64,000 nt of DNA from Winogradskyella haliclonae (GTDB lineage: Bacteria > Bacteroidota > Bacteroidia > Flavobacteriales > Flavobacteriaceae): assembly GCF_014635865.1 (NCBI RefSeq), contig NZ_BMDQ01000001.1, positions 806,001 to 870,000 on the forward strand, written 5' to 3'. The notes under the pieces were generated by a model. The model saw only the letters and a list, made by a program, of their open reading frames with translations, was not told the DNA's origin and searched no databases. A program made the position numbers and the translations under genes. Below are positions 43,722 to 53,086 of this stretch, piece by piece. Position 1 is the stretch's first letter. Each line of letters starts with the position of its first letter.

Positions 43722-44300
43722 CTATTTATAAAAATTCATCTCATCCACATACTCCCAAACATGTTCGGGTAGAAGAGGTCTTATGTTTTTACCAGCTTTA
43801 ATAGATTTACGTATAAATGTTGAAGAAATTTCCATTATAGGTGCATCTACATGGTGAATTTTTGGATGGCCATCAAACCGAGTTTCAATATTACCTTCAG
43901 AAATTCTAGGATATACATAAATGTCGTGATTGTCTAAAATAACCTCATAATTTTTCCACTTATGAAAACTCTTTAAATTGTCTTCTCCCATGATTAAAGC
44001 AAACTCATGTTCTGAAAATTTTTCAAGCAAATAAGTTAGTGTATCTATAGTGTAGTTTGGTTCAGGTAATGAGAATTCAATATCACTAGGTCTTAATTTA
44101 TTGTAGTCTTTTGTAGCTCTATAAACCATCTCTAAACGTTGATGATTGTCTAGTAGACTACTTTTCTTTTTAAAAGGACTTAAAGGCGTAACCACAAACC
44201 AAACTTGATCCAAGGCACTATGCTCAGCTAAATGATTGGCAATGGTTAAGTGCCCAACATGAATAGGGTTAAATGTACCAAAATAAAGACCGATTTTCAT
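43722..44300 (-). CDS. nadD: Nicotinate-nucleotide adenylyltransferase
   Basis: 192 residues. The nucleotidyltransferase motif is GLYFGTFNPIHVGHLTIANH (GxFxPxHxGH), and the second is ISSTFIRKSIKAGKNIRPLLP (ISSTxIR). It makes deamido-NAD from nicotinate mononucleotide and ATP. It follows gmk at a gap of three bases, and yicC before that, a conserved Bacteroidota order. Confidence 0.95.
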   Translation of the reverse strand: MKIGLYFGTFNPIHVGHLTIANHLAEHSALDQVWFVVTPLSPFKKKSSLLDNHQRLEMVYRATKDYNKLRPSDIEFSLPEPNYTIDTLTYLLEKFSEHEFALIMGEDNLKSFHKWKNYEVILDNHDIYVYPRISEGNIETRFDGHPKIHHVDAPIMEISSTFIRKSIKAGKNIRPLLPEHVWEYVDEMNFYK

Positions 44301-44303
44301 GTA

Positions 44304-44876
44304 CTACTTGTTTACAAATTCTGAAACTAAGTTATAAGCATTTTCTAATGCCGAATCTAAATCTGAATTTACTACAATTTCATCAAACAAAGGTGCAGTG
44401 GCTAGCTCAGCTGGTGCTTTAGAAACACGCATGCTTATTTTTTCTTCGCTTTCCTCACCACGCTCCTTTAGTCGTTTTACCAGTTCGTTTAAGTCAGGAG
44501 GTTTTACAAAAATGGCAATGGTTTGTTCTGGAAATTTCCGCTTTATACGTAAGCCACCAGATACGTCAATATCAAAAATTACATGTTTCCCTTTTGCCCA
44601 AATACGCTCAACCTCTTCTTTTAGAGTCCCGTAAAAATTATCGCGATAAACTTCTTCCCACTCTAAAAATTCGTCAGCTTTAATTTTGTTCTTAAATTCT
44701 TTAAGCGATAAGTAATAATAGTCTTTGCCGTTAATTTCTTTACCACGTTTTTCTCGAGATGTAGCAGAAATTGAAAACTCTAAGTTAAGCTCTTCTTGCT
44801 TAAGCAAATGACGTACAATAGTTGTTTTTCCCGAGCCTGATGGTGCCGAAAATACAATGAGTTTACCTTCTTTCAT
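44304..44876 (-). CDS. gmk: Guanylate kinase
   Basis: 190 residues. P-loop GSGKTT (SAPSGSGKTTIVRHLL) and the GMP-binding segment SISATSREKRGKEINGKDYYYLS, plus VIFDIDVSGGLRIK. It phosphorylates GMP to GDP. Two bases separate it from yicC and three from nadD, so the three form an operon. Confidence 0.96.
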   Translation of the reverse strand: MKEGKLIVFSAPSGSGKTTIVRHLLKQEELNLEFSISATSREKRGKEINGKDYYYLSLKEFKNKIKADEFLEWEEVYRDNFYGTLKEEVERIWAKGKHVIFDIDVSGGLRIKRKFPEQTIAIFVKPPDLNELVKRLKERGEESEEKISMRVSKAPAELATAPLFDEIVVNSDLDSALENAYNLVSEFVNK

Positions 44877-44878
44877 GT

Positions 44879-45739
44879 TTAGAGAGCATTTAGCATTTGT
44901 TCTTTAATTTTTTCGAGCTCATCTTTCATCTGTACGACCAATTTTTGCATTGGTGCATAGTTAGATTTTGAACCAATTGTGTTTATTTCTCTTCCTATTT
45001 CTTGCGATATAAACCCAAGTTTTTTACCGTTTGAATCTGCAGAATTTAAAGAGGATATAAAGTAATCCAAGTGATTATCTAGCCGTACTTTTTCTTCAGT
45101 AATATCAAATTTTTCGATGTAGTAAACGAGTTCTTGTTCAAAACGGTTTTCATCAACTTTTTCTTTAATATCTGCAATGCCTTTTTCAAGTCTTGAGCGA
45201 ACACCATCGATACGCTCAGGGTCCATTTTTATAACTTGGTTTAGCAAATCTCGCAATGATGCAATACGAGTTTCAAAATCTTGCTTTAAAATGGCACCTT
45301 CGTCTTCACGATAAGACTTAATATGATTAAGAGCATTATTAATTTCTGACTGAATTGAAGACCACTCATCTTCATCAATTTCATCTCTCTCAGTAATAAC
45401 AGCATCTGGTAATCTTACCGCCATTTTAAGCATTTCTGTTGTGTCACCGCCATCAACCACATCTCTCAGCTGCTTTATATATTCTTTAACTACGGTTTTA
45501 TTAATTTTTGAACTGGTATCTTCTCCTGTAACTTCGACATACAACGAAAAATCCACTTTTCCTCTTACCAAATGTTTCGCAATGAGCTTACGTATATCTA
45601 ACTCTTTTGCGCGATACATAGATGGCATGCGTACATTGAGGTCTAGATTTTTACTGTTAAGCGATTTTAATTCTATTGTTATTTTTTTGGTAGGAAGCTG
45701 AAGCACAGATTTTCCATAACCAGTCATGGATTGTATCAT
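44879..45739 (-). CDS. YicC/YloC-family endoribonuclease
   Basis: 286 residues from ATG at 45739, where MIQSMTGYGKSVLQ is the normal family start; the upstream ATG at 45766 is unlikely. Segments LKSLNSKNLDLNVRMPSMY, RGKVDFSLYVEV and the C-terminal EEKVRLDNHLDYFISSLNSA with KKLGFISQEIGREINTIGSK (acidic/basic catalytic face) are diagnostic. The protein acts as an RNA endonuclease in stress responses. It heads the yicC-gmk-nadD operon. Confidence 0.9.
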   Translation of the reverse strand: MIQSMTGYGKSVLQLPTKKITIELKSLNSKNLDLNVRMPSMYRAKELDIRKLIAKHLVRGKVDFSLYVEVTGEDTSSKINKTVVKEYIKQLRDVVDGGDTTEMLKMAVRLPDAVITERDEIDEDEWSSIQSEINNALNHIKSYREDEGAILKQDFETRIASLRDLLNQVIKMDPERIDGVRSRLEKGIADIKEKVDENRFEQELVYYIEKFDITEEKVRLDNHLDYFISSLNSADSNGKKLGFISQEIGREINTIGSKSNYAPMQKLVVQMKDELEKIKEQMLNAL

Positions 45740-45763
45740 ATAATACAGAACTTTAAAGTTGGC

Positions 45764-45771
45764 CAAAGGTA
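45764..45771 (-). promoter_or_regulatory. -7 box of the yicC-gmk-nadD operon
   Basis: Minus strand TACCTTTG, exact TAnnTTTG, 24 bases before the yicC ATG (45739). No convincing -33 element. Confidence 0.45.
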
Positions 45772-45813
45772 CAAAATAGAACGGTTTTATTTTATCTTTA
45801 CGGCTTCATTATA

Positions 45814-46305
45814 ATGAACGTAAATATGTACAAAAAACAATTTGAAATACGTTGGAGTGATGTTGATGCTAATGGCCATTTAGCAAACTCTGCGTATACC
45901 AATTTTATGAGTCATGCACGGATGTCTTTCTTTGCAGAGCAAGGATTTTCTATGCCAGAAATACATAAACACGGTATTGGACCAGTAGTGTTTTATGAGC
46001 ACATGTACTATTTTAAAGAATCGTTTATTGGCATGCCGATAACCGTAACAATAGAAGTTTCTGGCTTGAGTGAAGATGGTATGTTTTTTATGTTTGAACA
46101 TAATTTTTATAATCATAAAGGCCGAAACCTTGCCTATTGCGAAATGCAAGGTGGTTGGATAGACTTGAAAGCTAGAAAGCTATGTGGGTTACCTGAAAGT
46201 TTACTTGAATTAGCAGACAAATTTCCTAAATCTGAAGGGTTTAAAGTATTGACTAAAGAAGATACCCGGAAGCATGGTGTTAAACCTAAGAACATGAGTA
46301 TTTAA
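45814..46305 (+). CDS. Acyl-CoA thioesterase, 4-hydroxybenzoyl-CoA type
   Basis: 163 residues, hot-dog fold. EIRWSDVDANGHLANSAYTNFM contains the catalytic Asp (WSDVDANGH). YYFKESFIGMPITVTIEVSG and CEMQGGWIDLKARKL follow. It hydrolyses acyl-CoA esters in the cytoplasm; substrate chain cannot be told. It is divergent from yicC. Confidence 0.85.
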   Translation: MNVNMYKKQFEIRWSDVDANGHLANSAYTNFMSHARMSFFAEQGFSMPEIHKHGIGPVVFYEHMYYFKESFIGMPITVTIEVSGLSEDGMFFMFEHNFYNHKGRNLAYCEMQGGWIDLKARKLCGLPESLLELADKFPKSEGFKVLTKEDTRKHGVKPKNMSI

Positions 46306-46331
46306 TCATTCTGTTTTTGTAATTTCAAATT

Positions 46332-46907
46332 GTGAAAAATGTAATTAAAATAGCCTCATCTGAAATTGATTACTATTTCATAGAACGAGAGAAAAATTAT
46401 GTAAATCATTTTTTTGGAATTAAATCTTTAACTCCTATAATAATTGAGTTCATTTTAGCTATTAGTTTTATATATCCATTGTTTACGGGTGACAACTATA
46501 TAAAGAGTATAGTTTTTATTGATGAGACAAAACAAGTCTTTTATAAGAAGTACTACTTTTTTATTATTATCGGTATTGTTTTTTTGTTACATAGTATTTA
46601 TGGTTTTTATAAGAATAGAAGAGAAAGAAGTATTGTAAAAAAATTATTTCGTGATAAATTAGATGAACTGAAAGAGGTTAATTCCGAAATTGAATTTAAG
46701 TTAAATGATGAAGAACTCGAACTTTCAAGTAAAATAAAAAACTGGAGTAGAAATTGGAAATCTTTTGATTACTACAAAACTGATACCCAATATCTCAAAA
46801 TATACTCAATAAATTACCATAAAAGCTATCCAGAAATAATTATACCGCTAAAATATGTCGAGGAGGACCAAATAGTTTGGCTGGAGAAACGTTTAGCTAA
46901 AAAATAA
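46332..46907 (+). CDS. Hypothetical membrane protein (YcxB-like C-terminal part)
   Basis: 191 residues from a GTG at 46332. Two transmembrane helices (about 29-50 and 75-95) are followed by a cytoplasmic tail. The C-terminal segment FKLNDEELELSSKIKNWSRN ... YPEIIIPLKYVEEDQIVWLEKR has the alternating pattern of YcxB-like domains, but I cannot confirm the family. No partner is evident. The gene ends three bases before the convergent FemAB-like gene. Confidence 0.6.
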   Translation: MKNVIKIASSEIDYYFIEREKNYVNHFFGIKSLTPIIIEFILAISFIYPLFTGDNYIKSIVFIDETKQVFYKKYYFFIIIGIVFLLHSIYGFYKNRRERSIVKKLFRDKLDELKEVNSEIEFKLNDEELELSSKIKNWSRNWKSFDYYKTDTQYLKIYSINYHKSYPEIIIPLKYVEEDQIVWLEKRLAKK

Positions 46908-46909
46908 TT

Positions 46910-48043
46910 TTATTTAAAAGGCTTATGCTGTTTAAATGTTTTAATCGTTACATTTTTTACAAAGGGCTTTATTAGTGTATTTGGAATTGCTCTTTTATGT
47001 TTAAAATAACAGGTTAAAGTTTCTGGTTCTGCACCGAGTGTACTTTTTATTTCTGATGCTGTACGCCCTAAATTAATGCGCTTAGCTTTTGTTTCTAAGC
47101 CAAGCCTTACATAATCATTGAGTATTCGGGGATAGATGCCAAATGCCTTGTTGTTGCTATAATCTATACCAATAAAATGAGCATCTAGATGGTCTTCATT
47201 TTTCATAGCAGATAAAAATCCAACGAGCTTATCTTCTAAAAAATAGCCTATTACTGTAAACTCGTCATTAAAGCTTTCTTTTAAAAAAGTATAGGTATTT
47301 AAGTTTAAGATTTGTGCATTAAAATCGGCATTGTCAATCGTGTTCTGGTAGAGCTCTTGCAACTGCGATTTATAGGTTTCTATATCTTGTGCATTAAACT
47401 TTTTAGAAACTAAAACAGCACTTTTAGAATCTGCTTTGTTTGCTTTTACACGGTATTTGGATTTTAATGCAGCTTTGTAATCTTCAAAAGTTTGCCATTC
47501 TGGTTTTAAAGTAATAATCATGTTTGGCTCTACTTGCATAGGTGTATAACCAAACTTGCTGAGGTGTTTTGTAATATAAAGCGATTCGTTTTTAAAGTCT
47601 TTTACAAAAAGACCATTAAGCTTTTTTAACGATTTTGAAAGCCGCTTAATACCTTCGGCAAGTGTTTCAAACGCTTCAATTTTTTCTTCGCCCTCTTTTA
47701 AAAATGTGCCATACTCTCCACTTAAAAAAACATTACCACAAAACAAAATTCGTATATGGTTGTCACAAAACAAACGATTAATATTTCGTTTTATCCATGC
47801 ATTCATTTTTATATTCTGAGTAATAGTTTCAACACCAATTGTAACTAATTGTGTATTGGCAAAAGTTATGGCTTCACCATTTCTCGTTACAAAAACATAG
47901 TTAAAAACTATATCTGTATTTGCTAGCTCAAAAGCTTTTAAAAATTTAGGAGAATAATAAATATTTGTGCAGCAGTTAAGCGTGTCCCAATAGGCTTGAG
48001 GAATGTTATCTACAGTATTAAATATTTCGGTTTTTAAACTCAA
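46910..48043 (-). CDS. FemAB-like/GNAT acyltransferase
   Basis: 377 residues. The C-terminal half has a GNAT-type fold: FTVIGYFLEDKLVGFLSAMK, ...FIGIDYSNNKAFGIYPRILNDYVRLGLE, and INLGRTASEIKSTLGAEPE. The N-terminal half resembles a duplicated GNAT as in FemAB/peptidogalycan proteins. It probably transfers an amino acid or acyl group. Start overlaps the EamA transporter stop by four bases (ATGA-type), so it is translated with it. Confidence 0.75.
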   Translation of the reverse strand: MSLKTEIFNTVDNIPQAYWDTLNCCTNIYYSPKFLKAFELANTDIVFNYVFVTRNGEAITFANTQLVTIGVETITQNIKMNAWIKRNINRLFCDNHIRILFCGNVFLSGEYGTFLKEGEEKIEAFETLAEGIKRLSKSLKKLNGLFVKDFKNESLYITKHLSKFGYTPMQVEPNMIITLKPEWQTFEDYKAALKSKYRVKANKADSKSAVLVSKKFNAQDIETYKSQLQELYQNTIDNADFNAQILNLNTYTFLKESFNDEFTVIGYFLEDKLVGFLSAMKNEDHLDAHFIGIDYSNNKAFGIYPRILNDYVRLGLETKAKRINLGRTASEIKSTLGAEPETLTCYFKHKRAIPNTLIKPFVKNVTIKTFKQHKPFK

Positions 48044-48936
48044 GATTTAACCTTTTTTGGTTTTATGGTAACTAAATATACTCCTAAAAATATTAGAACC
48101 ATAGCTGAGATTTTTACAGTATCTACTACATCAGCACCCATAATAATGGCAAATAAACCAGCAATTACAGGTTGTAAATAGATAAATACCCCTACTGTGG
48201 TAGCCTTAAGTTTACGTAATGCTAAAGGGTTTAGAAGATAAGTGGCAAAGGTAGCACCAACAACAACAAATAGTAAAGCTATCCATGCGTATGGTGTAAA
48301 GGTGGTCCATTCCATTTGAGTAATATCCTTAAACCCAAAAGGAAGCACTAGTATAAAACCAAACAAGAATAACCATTTTATAAACGTAAACGGATGGTAT
48401 TTTTCTGTTAGTTTTTTAATTAAAATAATATAGATGCTGTAAGAAATGGCATTGATAAAAATTAGAGTATTACCCAAAACAATATCATCGCCAGCTCGAG
48501 CAGATTTGCCATAAATAGTTAATACGATTGCACCACTAAAGGCAAGAACAACACCTATGACTTTTAAAAGTGTAATTTTTTCTTTTAAAACAAAAGAGGA
48601 TAATATTAAGATAATTACAGGAGTGATTGTTACTATTGCTGCTGCATGTATAGGCGTAGTTAACTCAAGACCTTTTAGGAATAATATCATGTTAATCATT
48701 ACCCCAAATATTGCAGCAAAAAAGAACTTGATGTAATCTTTCTTATCAATCTTTTCTTTTGGGATTAGAGGGCTAATTAACCAAAATAGTAATGTAGCAC
48801 CTCCAACTCGTAATATTACTAGGCCAAGAGGTTTTACAAAATTTTCGTTAATAATCACTTTTGCAAACGTATAGTTAAGACCATACAAAAGCTGTACAAG
48901 AAATAATGCAACTATAGCAAAAGCTCTACTATTCAT
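48040..48936 (-). CDS. EamA-family drug/metabolite transporter
   Basis: 298 residues with ten hydrophobic helices in two five-helix EamA repeats: LVQLLYGLNYTFAKVIINEN and the second half from IVLGNTLIFINAISYSIYIILI. The family exports small metabolites or amino acids across the inner membrane. It lies between the ArsC-like gene (overlapping 8 bases) and the FemAB-like gene. Confidence 0.9.
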   Translation of the reverse strand: MNSRAFAIVALFLVQLLYGLNYTFAKVIINENFVKPLGLVILRVGGATLLFWLISPLIPKEKIDKKDYIKFFFAAIFGVMINMILFLKGLELTTPIHAAAIVTITPVIILILSSFVLKEKITLLKVIGVVLAFSGAIVLTIYGKSARAGDDIVLGNTLIFINAISYSIYIILIKKLTEKYHPFTFIKWLFLFGFILVLPFGFKDITQMEWTTFTPYAWIALLFVVVGATFATYLLNPLALRKLKATTVGVFIYLQPVIAGLFAIIMGADVVDTVKISAMVLIFLGVYLVTIKPKKVKS

Positions 48937-49282
48937 TTATAGCGAGTTTAGCAGATTCTACAGTTTTTTTAGAGTTGCCAATAAAGATTTGATTTTTATA
49001 TAAAATCACAGGACGTTTTAAAAATGTATAATGCTCTAAAATATAACTTTTATAACCCTCTTCTGAAAGCGACTTTTCTTTTAATCCTAATTCTTTGTAT
49101 AGACGTGCACGTTTACTAAATAAAGCTTCATAGCTATCTGTCAGAGCTCTCATTTCTTCTATTTGAGCTTTGGTTATATTTTCTGTTTTGATGTCTTGAA
49201 GTATAAAATCTGAAGGCAAGTTTAACTCATTTATAATACGCTTACAGGTGTCACAAGTACTGAGGTAATATATTTTTTTCAT
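48929..49282 (-). CDS. ArsC/Spx-family thioredoxin-like protein
   Basis: 117 residues from ATG at 49282, where MKKIYYLSTCDTCKRIINEL starts the fold; ATG codons further upstream add unrelated residues. The CxxC motif CDTC, and RPVILYKNQIFIGNSKKTV match ArsC/Spx-like reductases. The Arg-triad needed by true arsenate reductases is not clear. It is the first gene of a run with EamA and FemAB-like genes. Confidence 0.82.
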   Translation of the reverse strand: MKKIYYLSTCDTCKRIINELNLPSDFILQDIKTENITKAQIEEMRALTDSYEALFSKRARLYKELGLKEKSLSEEGYKSYILEHYTFLKRPVILYKNQIFIGNSKKTVESAKLAINE

Positions 49283-49359
49283 CTTTAAAGAATCACTTAA
49301 TTTGCAATTGCAAAGAAACTCCATTTCAAAGTAAAATACTGTACTTTTAATAAAAATAT

Positions 49360-49821
49360 ATGACAATGCATTACGATATTGATATTACCAGAAAAAATAG
49401 AATTCTGCTAGAAGGGTTTTTAGATAGATTTACTTTAGAACAGTTAAATAAAGTGCCAACAGGATTCAAAAATAATATCATTTGGAATATCGCGCATTGT
49501 ATAGTAACGCAACAATTATTGGTTTATAAATTGTCTGGATTAGAAAGTGTATTGTCTGACGAAATGATTTCTCTATATAGAAAAGGTACAAAAACAGAGC
49601 ATTACGTAAGCCAAGCGGAAGTAGATGAGATAAGAAATTTATTATATACCCCGATTAACCAAACTGAAGAAGATTATAATAAAGGTGTTTTTAAAGACTT
49701 TAAAGGCTATACTGTTTCAACAGGAAGTATATTGACAAATGTGGACGAAGCTTTGGCGTTTAATAATTTTCATGAAGGTATTCACTACGGCTATATTTTA
49801 GCATTAATAAAAGCACTTTAA
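49360..49821 (+). CDS. DinB-family protein
   Basis: 153 residues of four-helix DinB type: NRILLEGFLDRFTLEQLNKV, IWNIAHCIVTQQLLVYKLSG with the first metal His, and FNNFHEGIHYGYILALIKAL with HxxxH. These proteins bind a metal and may act as thiol-dependent S-transferases. It is divergent from the ArsC-like gene and four bases before the antiporter. Confidence 0.88.
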   Translation: MTMHYDIDITRKNRILLEGFLDRFTLEQLNKVPTGFKNNIIWNIAHCIVTQQLLVYKLSGLESVLSDEMISLYRKGTKTEHYVSQAEVDEIRNLLYTPINQTEEDYNKGVFKDFKGYTVSTGSILTNVDEALAFNNFHEGIHYGYILALIKAL

Positions 49822-49825
49822 GATT

Positions 49826-51076
49826 ATGGATTACTTTGGCATTGCATCAATATTAGTAGTTATATCTGCGCTTTTTGGATATATAAATGTTAAGTTTTTA
49901 AAGTTGCCGATTACTATTGGTTTAATGCTTATTACGATTATATTCACTCTGGGGGCTGTCATTATTGGACAATTTGATGACACTATTTTGCAAACCGAAC
50001 GCGAATTTATTTCAAATATAAATTTTGGAACTTTACTCTTAGACGTTATGTTAAGTTTTTTGCTTTTTGCAGGAGCATTGCATACTAATTTTGACCAACT
50101 TAAAATACAGCGCTGGCCTATTTTAGCTTTTGCAACTATTGGTGTTTTAGGGTCCACACTTCTAGTAGGTGCTATAATGTATCCACTTTTAACAGCAATG
50201 GGTTTTAATGTAACTTTTATTCATTGTCTACTTTTTGGAGCATTAATTTCTCCAACAGATCCAATAGCAGTTTTAGGAATTTTAAAAAAAGTAGGTGCGC
50301 CAAAAAAATTAGAAACAAAAATAGTTGGAGAATCTCTATTTAATGATGGCGTTGGTGTTGTTATATTTTTAACCATTTATGCCATTGCAAAGAAACCAGA
50401 TGCTGTTATTGAAGTTTCTGAAATTGCTACACTTTTTATTCAAGAAGTTGGTGGAGGAATATTACTTGGAGGATTATTAGGTTGGATTGCTTATCGATTA
50501 ATGAAGTCCATTGATAATTATGAAGTAGAGGTTATTATTACACTTGCAGCTGTTATGGGCGGAACACTTTTAGCTCATAAATTACATCTATCTGCACCTT
50601 TAGCTATGGTTACTGCAGGTTTAATTGTTGGGAATGATACCATTAGAGAGACATCAATGTCTGAGGTTACAGAAGCTTATGTAGACAAGTTTTGGGAATT
50701 AATAGATGTGTTGCTAAACACAATTTTATTTGTAATGATTGGTATGGAAATGCTAGTACTAACACTAGATACAAGTTATCTCTATGCTGGTTTAATAGCC
50801 ATACCTGTTATTTTAGCCTGTAGGTATATATCGCTTTTTGCACCGGTAAAAATCTTTGCAAAACGTTTAGATTTCGTGCCAAAAACAACTTTGATTATGA
50901 CTTGGGGAGGGTTACGCGGAGGTATATCTATTGCGTTGGCTCTTAGTTTAACTGCAGACATGAACAAAGATTTATTTCTAGTCATGACTTATATCGTTGT
51001 TATTGTTTCTATCGTAGGCCAAGGATTAACGGTCGGCCCTATTATAAAAGGAATTACAAAAAGATACTCTAGTTAG
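49826..51076 (+). CDS. Sodium/proton antiporter (CPA1 family)
   Basis: 416 residues with about 12 hydrophobic helices. Signature GALISPTDPIAVLGILKKVG includes the conserved Asp of the ion-binding site, and GESLFNDGVGVVIFL contains the NDG motif. ITLAAVMGGTLLAHKLHLSA continues. It swaps Na+ for H+ across the inner membrane for pH and salt balance, as in marine species. Its stop overlaps the convergent lipoprotein by eight bases. Confidence 0.93.
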   Translation: MDYFGIASILVVISALFGYINVKFLKLPITIGLMLITIIFTLGAVIIGQFDDTILQTEREFISNINFGTLLLDVMLSFLLFAGALHTNFDQLKIQRWPILAFATIGVLGSTLLVGAIMYPLLTAMGFNVTFIHCLLFGALISPTDPIAVLGILKKVGAPKKLETKIVGESLFNDGVGVVIFLTIYAIAKKPDAVIEVSEIATLFIQEVGGGILLGGLLGWIAYRLMKSIDNYEVEVIITLAAVMGGTLLAHKLHLSAPLAMVTAGLIVGNDTIRETSMSEVTEAYVDKFWELIDVLLNTILFVMIGMEMLVLTLDTSYLYAGLIAIPVILACRYISLFAPVKIFAKRLDFVPKTTLIMTWGGLRGGISIALALSLTADMNKDLFLVMTYIVVIVSIVGQGLTVGPIIKGITKRYSS

Positions 51077-51779
51077 ATTTTAGAAATTGTTTTACATGTT
51101 CAATAGGAATTACAAACTCTGTATATCCCTGATTATAGGATGCAATCTCATACACATTATATAATAAAATGATACCTTCTTCATTAAAACCAATATTTTC
51201 AGGAAGTTGAAAAGGCTTCCCAAAGAAAAATTCTGAAATATCAGAACCTTCATTTTTCATATGGTCTAAAAAGTAGGTTTCAGCAAGTTTTTTAAAACCT
51301 TCTAAGTCACTAAATAATTCTTCATTTGTATATCGGTTTCCGGTTTCTGGATTAAAATTCAAAAAGTGAATACTATCATTACCGTGAGCACCACCAGTAT
51401 CAGAATAGGTACTTAACCCCATTGTTATTATACTTTCAGTTTTATATAAAACCTCCGTTTCTATTGCTAAGGTCCATCTTTGTTCACTTTCAGGGAATTT
51501 ACTTTTAAAATCAGTATAGTCTGTATCAAAAGCCTTTAAGGCATCTTCAATAGTTTTATGAGTTTCAGAATTAGGTATAGATTTCAATATTTCTGAAGTG
51601 ATTGAAGTATTTATTTTTTTGGCAATATCAGAAGTTGCTTTAGCTTTATCAAAAGCAACTTCAATATCTGCTTTATAGGAGTTATCGATTACAGAAGTTT
51701 CAAATTCGAGTGGCTTTACCTCTTCGTTACATGCAAAAAAGAAAATTGAAGAGATTAGGAGTAGAACTATTTTTTTCAA
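51069..51779 (-). CDS. DUF3298/DUF4163-domain lipoprotein
   Basis: 236 residues with lipobox SIFFFAC. The body carries DUF4163 (FETSVIDNSYKADIEVAF... TLAIETEVLYKTESIITMGL) and DUF3298 (YSDTGGAHGNDSIHFLNFNPE then GFNEEGIILLYNVYEIASYNQG). The layout is that of RsiV/peptidoglycan-related envelope proteins. No enzyme function is known. It lies convergent to the antiporter. Confidence 0.82.
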   Translation of the reverse strand: MKKIVLLLISSIFFFACNEEVKPLEFETSVIDNSYKADIEVAFDKAKATSDIAKKINTSITSEILKSIPNSETHKTIEDALKAFDTDYTDFKSKFPESEQRWTLAIETEVLYKTESIITMGLSTYSDTGGAHGNDSIHFLNFNPETGNRYTNEELFSDLEGFKKLAETYFLDHMKNEGSDISEFFFGKPFQLPENIGFNEEGIILLYNVYEIASYNQGYTEFVIPIEHVKQFLKSN

Positions 51780-51825
51780 ACCAAAAAGGACTTTTATTTA
51801 ATATTTAATAAAGGTATACTATACA

Positions 51826-51856
51826 TTTGAATACAACGAATTAAGGGTTAAATTTG
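51826..51856 (+). promoter_or_regulatory. Complete Bacteroidota promoter of the PLP enzyme gene
   Basis: TTTG at 51826-51829, 19 bp, TAAATTTG at 51849-51856, then 23 bases to the ATG at 51880. Both elements and spacing match the -33/-7 consensus. A second TACATTTG (51822-51829) overlaps the -33 element. Confidence 0.65.
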
Positions 51857-51879
51857 TTATGCTTTGAAAGTTATTTTTT

Positions 51880-53019
51880 ATGAAATTCAATACAAAAACG
51901 ATACATGGTGGCCAACAACACGATCCTGCTTATGGTTCCGTAATGCCACCAATTTACCAAACTTCTACATATGCACAATCTACACCAGGTGGTCATAAAG
52001 GTTATGAGTATTCTCGAACGCACAACCCAACTCGCAGTGCTTTAGAAAATGCATTAGCTAGCATAGAAAACGGAAGTTATGGCTTGGCTTTTGGTTCTGG
52101 ATTGGCAGCAATTGATGCCGTTTTAAAATTACTCGAACCTGGAGATGAAGTGGTTTCAACTAATGATTTATATGGCGGAAGCTATCGTTTGTTTACGAGT
52201 ATTTATAAGAATTTTGGAATTAAGTTTCATTTTATTGGTATGGAAAATGCCGAACAAATTGAAGACTATATCAATGAAAACACAAAACTCATTTGGGTAG
52301 AAACACCAACAAACCCACTGATGAATATCATTGATATTAAGACGACTGCTAAAATTGCAAAACGAAGGAATGTATTGCTAGCAGTAGATAACACATTTGC
52401 AACACCTTATCTTCAACAACCCTTAGATTTAGGTGCAGACATTGTAATGCATTCTGCAACAAAATATATTGGAGGTCATAGCGATTTGGTTATGGGAGGA
52501 TTAGTCGTTAAAGATCAAGACTTGGCTAAACGTTTGTACTTTATACAAAATGCTAGTGGTGCAGTTTGTGGACCTCAGGATAGTTTTTTGGCTTTAAGAG
52601 GAATAAAAACACTGCATGTTCGTATGCAACGTCATTGCGAAAATGGTAAAGCTGTCGCAGAATATTTAGCAAATCACCCCAAGATTGAAAAAGTATATTG
52701 GCCAGGTTTTGAAAGTCATCCAAACCATAATATTGCAAAATCACAAATGAAAGATTTTGGTGGTATGGTCTCTTTTGTCACTAAAGGAAATAATTATAAT
52801 GAAGCGATTAAAATTGTTGAAAATTTGAAGATTTTCACACTAGCGGAATCTTTAGGTGGTGTCGAGTCTTTAGCAGGTCATCCAGCTAGTATGACCCATG
52901 CAAGTATACCAAAAGCAGAACGAGAAAAAACGGGTGTCGTAGACGCACTAATAAGATTAAGTGTTGGTATTGAGGATGAAGCAGATTTAATTACAGATTT
53001 AAAACAAGCCATAGGTTAA
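51880..53019 (+). CDS. Cystathionine gamma-synthase type PLP enzyme
   Basis: 379 residues of the Cys/Met metabolism PLP family. The Schiff-base Lys is in MHSATKYIGGHSDLVMGG; also YEYSRTHNPTRSALENALASIE, LWVETPTNPLMNIIDI-like (LIWVETPTNPLMNI), and LAESLGGVESLAGHPASMTH. The family includes cystathionine gamma-synthase, beta-lyase and gamma-lyase; the exact one cannot be told from sequence. It works in methionine or cysteine interconversion in the cytoplasm. Confidence 0.92.
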   Translation: MKFNTKTIHGGQQHDPAYGSVMPPIYQTSTYAQSTPGGHKGYEYSRTHNPTRSALENALASIENGSYGLAFGSGLAAIDAVLKLLEPGDEVVSTNDLYGGSYRLFTSIYKNFGIKFHFIGMENAEQIEDYINENTKLIWVETPTNPLMNIIDIKTTAKIAKRRNVLLAVDNTFATPYLQQPLDLGADIVMHSATKYIGGHSDLVMGGLVVKDQDLAKRLYFIQNASGAVCGPQDSFLALRGIKTLHVRMQRHCENGKAVAEYLANHPKIEKVYWPGFESHPNHNIAKSQMKDFGGMVSFVTKGNNYNEAIKIVENLKIFTLAESLGGVESLAGHPASMTHASIPKAEREKTGVVDALIRLSVGIEDEADLITDLKQAIG

Positions 53020-53031
53020 TTATTTACCTAT

Positions 53032-53075
53032 ATAAGCAAAAAAGACCGAATGGAAATTCGGTCTTTTTTGCTTAT
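53032..53075. terminator. Bidirectional terminator, 19-bp perfect stem
   Basis: Positions 53032-53050 pair perfectly with 53057-53075 around TGGAAA. The core is GACCGAA/TTCGGTC with six A/T on each side. It lies between the convergent PLP enzyme and the barrel gene. Confidence 0.92.
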
Positions 53076-53086
53076 GTTTTTAATTT

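Noticed and set aside
51780-51879. SAM riboswitch upstream of the cystathionine gamma-synthase type gene
   Set aside because: Only 100 bases, filled with promoter elements and about 23 bases of leader. There is no room for an aptamer.
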